Positions 42,608-50,496 of a stretch of DNA of 64,000 nt are shown piece after piece. The position numbers and the translations under genes are program-made. Under the pieces are notes generated by a model. That model did not search any database. It was not told the DNA's origin and saw only the letters and a list, made by a program, of their open reading frames with translations. Source of the stretch: Paenibacillus sp. PL91. Its GTDB lineage: Bacteria; Bacillota; Bacilli; Paenibacillales; Paenibacillaceae. Each line of letters begins with the position of its first letter. The stretch's first letter is position 1. The stretch covers positions 124,001 to 188,000 of the forward strand of contig NZ_JABBYG020000010.1 of assembly GCF_012935325.2 (NCBI RefSeq), given 5' to 3'.

Positions 42608-42801
42608 ATTCTGCTCCATTGCCTTTTCCTAACTATAAAATTTTCTAACCAGTTAGTTGAGAGCCCCCGGAGCTCCTTGAGTCTCTGTCATTCGCTCCTT
42701 AACCTTACTTTCCACGAGATCTTTCGCTTATTCTAGCGCTCATTGTTCTAATTCATAAGTTAGAAATAAAAAGAAACCCCAAATTATTTCATTTTTGTGG
42801 A

Positions 42802-42987
42802 ATTAACAGGAAAAGCTCCATCTATTTTCCCTTTGAGATGGCAGATCGATCATTTAGCTGGAAAAACTCCCGTTAATCGGCTCACTTTCACCGAAAGAGG
42901 GTCAAAAGCGATAAATTAACGGGAGAAAATCCATCTAAACCTGACTTTCGCTCAAAAACACTTGAAATAACGGGAGTTTTTCACGTT
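42802..42987. repeat. Array of four degenerate 22-nt repeats
   Basis: Units at 42802-42823, 42856-42877 (inverted), 42915-42936 and 42966-42987, sharing ATTAACGGGAG followed by four or five A/T and TCCATCT. Unit starts are 51-59 nt apart. The second unit is in the opposite orientation. No cas genes lie nearby and the copies differ, so this is not a CRISPR array; probably a genus-level intergenic repeat. Confidence 0.75.
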
Positions 42988-43448
42988 AATGCTGTCTCTA
43001 GAGGTCGCAGCCCCATTCTCAGCACATCAATCGCCAGTGCAGCTGCATAATAGGGTTAAGACGGGGAAGTGATTCGTATTAACCAGCATCCTCAACCGTT
43101 TCGATTGAGTAAAATGAATAGAAGGCTTTGCAGCTTCGCATTGTAATTTTCTCTAAAATAATGAATGACCTCTGAATAGGTGTTTCTTGATTGTAATAAG
43201 GAATTAAAGTGAAGCAATCGGTCACTAAGGCCGCGTGAAGCCCTTCAAGAAGGATCAGCGTCAAATACCTCTCCCGGCTTACGAAAGGAACTGGCATGAA
43301 TGATTGAACCCGAAAGTGTATTCGGCAAATAAAGAATAACCGGATTCCGCCGATTCCTGCTTCGTGGCTTGCCAAAAGTAAGCTTGGAAGTGGGGTGGCT
43401 TTCGCATGCCCATAATCTCATGAAGCAAGCAACCATAGACCAGAATAG

Positions 43449-43490
43449 AAAAATAGCGGTACAGGAATAGCCCCCTGTACCGCTATTTTT
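43449..43490. terminator. Strong hairpin without an adjacent gene
   Basis: Perfect 17-bp stem (43449-43465 with 43474-43490), AAAAATAGCGGTACAGG and its complement, 8-nt loop. A-run on one side and T-run on the other make it a bidirectional terminator. The nearest gene end is about 1 kb upstream. Confidence 0.75.
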
Positions 43491-43725
43491 CATGTTTTCC
43501 AACATTTCCGTTCAAAGCGAATCTATCTCTCCAGTGAGCTTACTACTTTTGAGATAGCCTCTTTTTTTTTTGTTTGAACCAAAAACTTTGAAAGTCCGAA
43601 CCCGAGCATAGTGAAATTAGTGCCGATTTCTTTTTGATATAGTGATCGTGCAGCAGAAATTCAAGGAGCCCTCACCCTGATTATTCAGGGCGGGAGAGCG
43701 GAAAAAACGAATTCGGGGGTTGGCC

Positions 43726-46566
43726 GTGAATAAAAATTGGATCTTTTACAGCGTGATGTGCTTGCTTCTCATTGTAACGATAGGCGCGGCGGCAGTGTTC
43801 TCCTATTCCGAGGAGGAGGCCGCTAGCGCAACAGCATACAAGCTTACGGGTGCCAAGCGTCCGACAGATGGCATTTTGCTCGGTGCGGGCAGCATAAACG
43901 CTGCGCAAGCGAGTGCGGTTGTTCTGCCAGAGTGGCAGGGACGAGAGCAAGTCGCGCAGTGGAATGAGGGCGAGACGCTTGAATGGACGGTTAACGTAGC
44001 GGATGATGCCGATTTTGAGCTATCCCTCGGCTATTATCCGCTTAAAGGAAATGGGCAGCCGATCGAGTTTATGCTCTATGTCGACGGTGAGGCGATTTCT
44101 GATCCGTATGCGCCCTTTGAGCTGAACCGGTTGTTCTACGACGAGCCGGGCGCGCTGAAGAGAAGCGGCGGGAACGAGCTTCGGCCGAAGCAGCTTGAAG
44201 GAGAAGTATGGCTGAACACGAAAGTGGCGGCCGCAGGAGAGCTGGAGGATGGGCCGCTTCGCCTCTCGCTGAAGAAGGGCGAGCATGTGATCCGGCTTGA
44301 AAATGTGAGGGAGAGCGCGGTTGTGGATTACCTCCAGCTGACGAAGGTAACGAATACGCAAAACTATGCGGAGTACAAAGCATCACTTGCATCGAATGCT
44401 TCCGATGGAAGCGGCAAAACCTTCGTTACGGTTCAAGCGGAGCACGCGTATGCCAAGTCGGCATCGGGATTGTTTCCGACGACCGACAGAACATCGCCGT
44501 TGACGACTCCTTATAGCCCGACGAAGCTTCGAATCAACACGATCGGCGGCAGCAACTGGGATGCCCCCGGCCAATGGATCAGCTATAAATTCGAGGTGCC
44601 GGCGGACGGACTTTACAAAATCGGCGTTCGTTATCATCAGAATGAGGTGAAGGGCTCATTCGTCTCCAGGAAGATCGAGCTGGACGGCAGCGTCCCGTTC
44701 CAAGAGCTGAATGCGGTTCGTTTCCCCTATGAATTGAAATGGGATGTGAAGGAGCTGGGGGAAGAGGCTGGCAAGCCGTACTTATTTTATATGGCGAAGG
44801 GCGAGCATGAGCTTAAGCTGGAGGTTACGCTTGGCGACCTTGCGCCGGCGGCGCAAAGCATTCAGCAAATGGTCTACGACCTCAATCAGCTGTACCGCAA
44901 AATCGTGATGATTACGGGCGTCAAGCCTGATATCTACCGCGATTATGAAATCGACAAAAGCGTACCGGGCTTGATCATGCAGTTCGAAAAACTGTCCGCG
45001 CAAATGAAAGAGGAAGCAGTCAGACTTGATCAATTGTCAGGGCAAGCGAATGCAGGCTCCCGCAATTTAAAGCTGCTTGCGCTTCAGCTGGATGGGTTCA
45101 TCGACCGGCCGGACCAAATACCGAAGCGTTTGGAAAATTACAAAACAAACATTACGGCGCTAGCCGATTGGATGCTAAGCGCCATGAAGCAGCCGCTTGA
45201 GCTTGATTATTTGTATATTGCCTCGAAGGAGCAGGAACGTCCGCAGGCGGAAGCGGGACTTATCGCGCAAAGCATGCATGAAATTCGGGCATTCGCAGGC
45301 TCGTTTCTGCAAAACTACGATTCCATGGAAGGCAGCGAGGACGCGGAGCGCTCCATTCAAGTATGGACGGGACTCGGCCGCGACCAAGCGTTTGTATTAA
45401 AGCGATTGATTGATGAGTCATTCATTCCCGAAACGGGCATTAGCGTCAATTTGAATTTGGTCGGAACCTCCCTTGTGACTGCCGTAATGGCGGGAGAAGG
45501 GCCGGATGTCAATCTATTCACAAGCCGCGGCGATACGATGAACTTAGCTGTACGCGGAGCGCTGACTCCCCTTGATTCATTCAGCGAATTCGATTCGATG
45601 AGGAAGGAATACATGGATACGGCATTCATTCCGTACCAGTACAAGGACAGTACCTTCGCCATACCGGATGATCAGGAATTTTTTATGCTGTTCTACCGGA
45701 AAGACGTCTTGAAGGAGCTTGGCATCGAGCCTCCGCAAACCTGGGAGGAGCTGCTCAAAATCGCTCCCGTACTGCAAAACAACAATATGCAAATCGGCTT
45801 GCCATACGAGAATCTGGATGCCTTTCAGCTGCTGACGAAAGGGATTGGCTCGCTTAATCTGTTCCCGACGCTTCTCATGCAAAACGGCAGCAGCATCTAC
45901 AATGAGAAGGAGGACGGTACGCGCTTCGACGAGCCGCAGGCGTTCACCGCTTTCAAACAGTGGACGGACTTTTATAACCTTTACGATTATCCGCTCTACA
46001 AGGATGACTTTAACCGTTTCCGTACAGGAGAGATGCCGATCGTCGTCTCGACCTATAAGCTGTATACCCGCTTGGCGGCAGCAGCGCCTGAAATAACCGG
46101 CACATGGGATATGGTGCCGATACCGGGCATGAAAAGAACGGACGGAACGATTGACCGCTCGACCGGCGCGACGGGTACGGCTTCGATCATTTTGAAGGAT
46201 GCCAAAAACAAGGATGATGCGTGGGCATTCATGAAATGGTTCAACCGGCCGGAGATCCAAAGCCAGTTCGCAAGCGAGCTGGAAAACGAGATGGGCGTGC
46301 TGGGCCGAAGAGTGCCAGCCAATCTGATCTCGTTCGAATCGACCAATTGGAGCCGCGCCGAGCAGGCAAATCTAACCGAGCAGTGGAAGCAGGTCAACGA
46401 AATTCCAGAGCTTCCGGGGGGCTATTATACGTCACGAAACATCGATAATGCGTTCCGCGAGGTCGTGTTCCAAATGGGCAATGCGAGGGAGAGCCTCTTC
46501 TATTGGAATAAGGGCATCAATGAAGAAATTAAACGAAAAAGGTATGAATTCGGGGTGGAGCAATGA
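43726..46566 (+). CDS. Membrane-anchored multidomain solute-binding protein (fructan importer 1)
   Basis: A 946-residue protein more than twice the usual binding-protein length. An N-terminal membrane segment (about 5-26, no lipobox) anchors it. Two beta-sandwich, carbohydrate-binding-like modules follow (about 70-206 and 234-368; the second shows VTVQAEHAYAKS and WISYKFEVPADGLYKIGVRY), then a helical linker (about 375-535) and a family 1 solute-binding domain (about 540-945, from IQVWTGLGRDQAFVLKRLI). GTG 43726 is chosen since GGGGG precedes it by 8 nt; TTG 43720 is too close. The stop overlaps the next permease start. Confidence 0.85.
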   Translation: MNKNWIFYSVMCLLLIVTIGAAAVFSYSEEEAASATAYKLTGAKRPTDGILLGAGSINAAQASAVVLPEWQGREQVAQWNEGETLEWTVNVADDADFELSLGYYPLKGNGQPIEFMLYVDGEAISDPYAPFELNRLFYDEPGALKRSGGNELRPKQLEGEVWLNTKVAAAGELEDGPLRLSLKKGEHVIRLENVRESAVVDYLQLTKVTNTQNYAEYKASLASNASDGSGKTFVTVQAEHAYAKSASGLFPTTDRTSPLTTPYSPTKLRINTIGGSNWDAPGQWISYKFEVPADGLYKIGVRYHQNEVKGSFVSRKIELDGSVPFQELNAVRFPYELKWDVKELGEEAGKPYLFYMAKGEHELKLEVTLGDLAPAAQSIQQMVYDLNQLYRKIVMITGVKPDIYRDYEIDKSVPGLIMQFEKLSAQMKEEAVRLDQLSGQANAGSRNLKLLALQLDGFIDRPDQIPKRLENYKTNITALADWMLSAMKQPLELDYLYIASKEQERPQAEAGLIAQSMHEIRAFAGSFLQNYDSMEGSEDAERSIQVWTGLGRDQAFVLKRLIDESFIPETGISVNLNLVGTSLVTAVMAGEGPDVNLFTSRGDTMNLAVRGALTPLDSFSEFDSMRKEYMDTAFIPYQYKDSTFAIPDDQEFFMLFYRKDVLKELGIEPPQTWEELLKIAPVLQNNNMQIGLPYENLDAFQLLTKGIGSLNLFPTLLMQNGSSIYNEKEDGTRFDEPQAFTAFKQWTDFYNLYDYPLYKDDFNRFRTGEMPIVVSTYKLYTRLAAAAPEITGTWDMVPIPGMKRTDGTIDRSTGATGTASIILKDAKNKDDAWAFMKWFNRPEIQSQFASELENEMGVLGRRVPANLISFESTNWSRAEQANLTEQWKQVNEIPELPGGYYTSRNIDNAFREVVFQMGNARESLFYWNKGINEEIKRKRYEFGVEQ

Positions 46567-47462
46567 AAAGGTCAATAAGCCAAACGATCGGCAGACATAA
46601 GGAAAGCTATTTGCTGATGACGCCGTACATGATTTTCTTTCTGCTCTTCACCATACTTCCCGTCGTTCTATCGATCGTGCTGGGCTTTACCTACTACAAC
46701 ATGATTGAGCCGCCGCGCTTTATCGGCTGGTATAACTTCATCCGGTTGTTTCTGGATGATGACATCTTTATCGTCGCGATGAAAAACACATTGTTCTTCG
46801 CCTTCGTGACGGGTCCGCTAAGCTACCTGCTTAGCTTCCTGGTCGCTTGGATGATTAACGATCTGTCGAAGACGCTGCGCTCCATCGCGACGACGGTATT
46901 TTATATCCCGACTATTATTGGGATATCGGTATTCCCGATGTGGCGGCTCATATTCAGCCCGGATGCTTACGGCTATTTGAACGGCATGCTGATGGGGCTA
47001 GGAATCATAAGCGACCCTATCGCATGGCTGCTTGATAAGGAGTACATTTTGCTCATTCTGATCGTCGTTCAGCTTTGGATGAGTCTAGGCATAAGCTTCC
47101 TGGCCTTCGTGGCAGGCTTGCAAACGGTGGACCGCAGCCTCTATGAAGCGGGCGTTATGGATGGCATCAAAAATCGGTTCCAGGAGCTGTGGTATATTAC
47201 GCTGCCCTCGATGATTCCGCAGTTGATCTTCGGAGCGGTTATGCAAATCGTTATCTCCTTCAGCGTCGCCGATGTTTCCATACAGCTTGCAGGCTTTCCA
47301 AGCACGGAGTATGCAGGCGAAACGCTGGTCACCCACATTATGGATTACGGCAGCATCCGTTATGAGATGGGCTATGCATCCGCGATGGCGGTCGTCTTGT
47401 TTTTCATGATGGTATTTACGAACCGGCTCGTTACGAAAATATTGCAGAAGGTCGGAATTTGA
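46563..47462 (+). CDS. Sugar ABC permease (MalF-like), importer 1
   Basis: A 299-residue permease with six membrane segments. The coupling loop YEAGVMDGIKNRFQELWYITLP is the EAA motif for contact with the ATPase. ATG 46563 overlaps the stop of the binding-protein gene (ATGA). No ATPase is encoded in the locus; a shared MsmX/MsmK-type ATPase elsewhere is expected. Partner of the next gene. Confidence 0.93.
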   Translation: MKRSISQTIGRHKESYLLMTPYMIFFLLFTILPVVLSIVLGFTYYNMIEPPRFIGWYNFIRLFLDDDIFIVAMKNTLFFAFVTGPLSYLLSFLVAWMINDLSKTLRSIATTVFYIPTIIGISVFPMWRLIFSPDAYGYLNGMLMGLGIISDPIAWLLDKEYILLILIVVQLWMSLGISFLAFVAGLQTVDRSLYEAGVMDGIKNRFQELWYITLPSMIPQLIFGAVMQIVISFSVADVSIQLAGFPSTEYAGETLVTHIMDYGSIRYEMGYASAMAVVLFFMMVFTNRLVTKILQKVGI

Positions 47463-47478
47463 TCGCAGGAGGACATCC

Positions 47479-48348
47479 ATGTTCACGATTACTACTAAAA
47501 AATCCGGCACGAAAGCAAGGCGCTCGCTTGCCGGCAACATCGCGATATTCGGATTCGTGGCGCTTCTCGGTATTTTCTCCGCGTTTCCGTTCATCTTCGC
47601 TGTCATAACATCGCTGAAGCCGATTGACGAGCTGCTGCAATTCCCGCCTCGCCTAATCGTCATGAGGCCGACATTCAATAATTTTACGGATTTGTTCCAG
47701 CTGGCATCCAATATGTGGGTGCCGCTGTCCCGGTACATTTTTAATACGGCCTTTATCTCGATTGTAGGTACGGCGCTGCATGTGCTGTTCGCGGCAATGG
47801 CGGCCTATCCGCTCGCGAAGCATAAGTTCCCGGGAAGAAATGTTTTGTTCTCCATCATCGTCATGGCGCTGATGTTCGTTCCGCAGGTGACATTCATTCC
47901 GCAGTTCGTGCTCATGTCGCAGCTGGGCATTGTAAACACCTATGTGGCGTTAGTGCTGCCTTGGATTGGCGCATCGCTTGGGCTGTTCCTCATGAAGCAG
48001 TTCATCGAGCAGCTTCCTGACGCGATTTTGGAGGCGGCGCGCATTGACGGGGCGAGCGAATTTCGTACGTTCTTCTCGATCATTTGGCCGAATTCGACGC
48101 CTGCCATTATGACGGTCGTCATCTTCCAATTTATTAATTTATGGAACTATGCGCCGAAGGAGCTCATTTTTGACGAATCGCTCAAGGTGTTCCGAATGGC
48201 GCTTGAGCAAATCGTAACAGGCGACCCTATAGCAAGGATGGGTGCCGGAGCAGCCGCAGCGGTCATCCTGATGATTCCGCCCATTATCGTATTTATATTA
48301 CTGCAGCGGAAGGTTGTTGAGACGATGACCTTCGCCGGGATCAAATGA
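47479..48348 (+). CDS. Sugar ABC permease (MalG-like), importer 1
   Basis: A 289-residue permease with six membrane segments and the EAA loop LEAARIDGASEFRTFFSIIWP. GCAGGAGGAC precedes the ATG. It forms the membrane channel together with the upstream MalF-like protein. The following NHL-protein frame overlaps its last codons. Confidence 0.93.
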   Translation: MFTITTKKSGTKARRSLAGNIAIFGFVALLGIFSAFPFIFAVITSLKPIDELLQFPPRLIVMRPTFNNFTDLFQLASNMWVPLSRYIFNTAFISIVGTALHVLFAAMAAYPLAKHKFPGRNVLFSIIVMALMFVPQVTFIPQFVLMSQLGIVNTYVALVLPWIGASLGLFLMKQFIEQLPDAILEAARIDGASEFRTFFSIIWPNSTPAIMTVVIFQFINLWNYAPKELIFDESLKVFRMALEQIVTGDPIARMGAGAAAAVILMIPPIIVFILLQRKVVETMTFAGIK

Positions 48349-48368
48349 TGGAGGGTAAAGGTGAAGCC

Positions 48369-49835
48369 ATGAAAATCAAACTTGTGCTGGCTGCCGCGCT
48401 GCTTCTCCCGACTTTGGCCGCAGCGCCGATAGTGGTAAAGGCGGAGGCGCCTTACCAGTCTTATGTTTACGACGAATGGAATACATCGAAGGCGGCCCCC
48501 GCCAGCTATTTGCCCGAGCGCACGTATTCGGGAAACGAGATAGGAGCCGGGACCTTCAGCGAGCCGCAGGATCTGTTCGTTGACAAGCGCAGCAATATCT
48601 ACATCGCGGATACCGGAAATAAACGGATCGTAAAGCTGAATGACCGGTTTGAGACCGTCGACATCATTGACAAGCTGGATTTAGGCGGCAAAGAGATGAA
48701 GCTTGCTTCGCCGATGGGACTGTTTGTTGCAGGTGACGGCACGATGTATATCGCCGATAAGGATAACGGCCGCATTTTGCGAGTTGGCGCGGATAAGAAG
48801 GTGCAGCTGGTCATTGAGAAGCCAACCGATCCGCTCATTCCAGCGGGCTTTAAGTTTAAGCCGACGAAGGTGGCTGCCGATCAAGCCGGGCGCATTTATG
48901 TGCTGTCCGAAGGGCAGTTCTACGGTCTCATGCAGTTTAACAGCGAGGGGCAATTTACGGGCTATTACGGGAGCAATAAGGTGGAGGTAACGCCGGCTGT
49001 CGTGCTCGAAACCTTTTGGAAAAACCTGCTGTCGAAGGAGCAGCGCTCGGCGATGATGAAGCTGCTGCCTATCGAATATTCGAACCTCGATATCGGCTAT
49101 GACAATTTCGTCTATACGACGACGATCATATCCAAAAATTCGCGGGAAGAAATAAAGAAGCTGAACCCGCTTGGCAACAACGTTCTGATGGGCCAAAGCG
49201 GCAGCGATTTTGGCGACAAGGAGTTTTCCTTCAAGCAGGGAGTGAAGCAGGATACGTCGTTCGTCGACCTAAGCGTAGACGAGGACGGCTTCATTGCCGG
49301 GCTGGACCGCACGAGAGGACGTGTATTCGAATACGATTCGGAAGGCAATCCGATTGCGGTATTCGGCTCGCTCGGCAATCAGAAGGGAACCTTCCTGCAA
49401 CCCTCTGCGGTGGCATATTGGAAGGGCGAGGTGCTTGTGCTCGATACGGCAAAGCGCAATGTGACGAGGTTCGCGCTATCGGAATATGGCTCGCTAGTTC
49501 GTAAAGCGACTGTTCTATACAACCAGGGGCTATACGAGGAAGCGGCGGTGATCTGGCAGTCAGTTGCCAAGCGAAATGCCAATAACAGCATCGCTTATGT
49601 GGGGATTGCCAAGGCGCTTGAGAAGGAAGGGAACTATGATGCTGCCCTCTCCTATTACCGGCAAGGGACGGACCGATCGGGCTATTCGGATACGTTCGGG
49701 CAAATTCGGATGACGGCCGTACGCGAGAACCTGCCGATCATCATGACGATTTTTATAGGCGCGATCGTTTGTTATTACGGCTATAAAGTGCTTAAAAGTA
49801 CTAGGAGCAAGAGACGAAGGGAGGTTAACCGATGA
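48369..49835 (+). CDS. Secreted NHL-repeat/TPR protein with C-terminal membrane anchor
   Basis: A 488-residue protein. A signal peptide (MKIKLVLAAALLLPTLAAAP) leads to about six NHL-type beta-propeller repeats (about 45-345; DLFVDKRSNIYIADTGNKRIVKL, split here by type: FVDKRSNIYIADTGNKRI, and GLFVAGDGTMYIADKDNGRI). TPR-like helices follow (about 380-445, LYNQGLYEEAAVIWQSVA). One membrane segment near the end (about 453-472) and a basic tail orient it outside with the tail inside. No known enzyme motif; likely a surface scaffold or binding protein of the fructan system. Confidence 0.8.
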   Translation: MKIKLVLAAALLLPTLAAAPIVVKAEAPYQSYVYDEWNTSKAAPASYLPERTYSGNEIGAGTFSEPQDLFVDKRSNIYIADTGNKRIVKLNDRFETVDIIDKLDLGGKEMKLASPMGLFVAGDGTMYIADKDNGRILRVGADKKVQLVIEKPTDPLIPAGFKFKPTKVAADQAGRIYVLSEGQFYGLMQFNSEGQFTGYYGSNKVEVTPAVVLETFWKNLLSKEQRSAMMKLLPIEYSNLDIGYDNFVYTTTIISKNSREEIKKLNPLGNNVLMGQSGSDFGDKEFSFKQGVKQDTSFVDLSVDEDGFIAGLDRTRGRVFEYDSEGNPIAVFGSLGNQKGTFLQPSAVAYWKGEVLVLDTAKRNVTRFALSEYGSLVRKATVLYNQGLYEEAAVIWQSVAKRNANNSIAYVGIAKALEKEGNYDAALSYYRQGTDRSGYSDTFGQIRMTAVRENLPIIMTIFIGAIVCYYGYKVLKSTRSKRRREVNR

Positions 49836-50464
49836 TGGCTGCGGCTGTTTCCTCGAAGAGACTCAATCCGCTGAGCTCGCTGCTGCATCCCTTTGACAGC
49901 TTTTATTCCGTCAAGGAGGAGGGCAAGGGCTCTCTGCTAGCCTCGGGCATTATTGTTCTCGTTTTTTTTATCGCCTCGATCTTCAAGCGGCAAAGCACGG
50001 GCTATACGTTTAACCTTGTCGATCTGAGCGCTTTAAACGTATGGCTGATCGCAGCAAAAACCGTAGCTCTGTATGGGCTATGGGTAGCCGGCAACTGGGC
50101 TGTGGCGACATGGATGGATGGTGAAGGCAAAGCAAGGCAAATTGCAATCGTCAGCGCATACGCCATCATTCCTTATGTGGCAGCGGTTGTCGTATCGACG
50201 CTTCTCAGCAAGGTGCTTGTGCAAGAAGAGGGTATGTTTCTTGGCTATTTAACGTCAGTGGCGATGGTATGGAGCGCGGTGCTGATGTTTATCGGCCTGC
50301 TCACCATTCATGATTACGGGGCGGTTAAGACGCTTCAATCGGTTGCCCTGACGGTCGCGGCGATGGGCGTTGTCATCTTCCTGACCATGCTGTTCTATAC
50401 GCTGTTCCAGCAGGTATATGTGTTCATCTATACGGTATACAACGAAATGCTGTTCCGCTTATGA
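49832..50464 (+). CDS. Yip1-family membrane protein
   Basis: A 210-residue integral membrane protein with about five hydrophobic segments. The patterns NPLSSLLHPFDSFYSVKEE and AYAIIPYVAAVVVSTLLS fit bacterial Yip1-domain proteins. No enzyme motif. The start overlaps the NHL gene stop by 4 nt (ATGA), so the two are translationally coupled and probably act together in the membrane. Confidence 0.8.
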   Translation: MMAAAVSSKRLNPLSSLLHPFDSFYSVKEEGKGSLLASGIIVLVFFIASIFKRQSTGYTFNLVDLSALNVWLIAAKTVALYGLWVAGNWAVATWMDGEGKARQIAIVSAYAIIPYVAAVVVSTLLSKVLVQEEGMFLGYLTSVAMVWSAVLMFIGLLTIHDYGAVKTLQSVALTVAAMGVVIFLTMLFYTLFQQVYVFIYTVYNEMLFRL

Positions 50465-50496
50465 GGCAGAACGCGGATCAGAAAGGAGTAGGCAGC

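Larger units (their letters stand above)
42479..43725. other. 1.2-kb gene-free interval with repeats
   Basis: No credible gene. Contents in order: a 124-bp element with terminal inverted repeats, an array of four degenerate 22-nt repeats, remnants with short open frames but no ribosome sites, a 17-bp-stem hairpin and the upstream region of the fructan locus. Base composition is lower in GC than the flanks. Confidence 0.7.

Noticed and set aside
42802..42987. CRISPR-like spacing of short repeats
   Set aside because: Repeats differ from each other, one is inverted, and no cas genes are present in the window.
43079..43505. Two minus-strand frames in the 42.5-43.7 kb gap
   Set aside because: No ribosome site, no recognisable domain, and one begins across the strong hairpin at 43449-43490.
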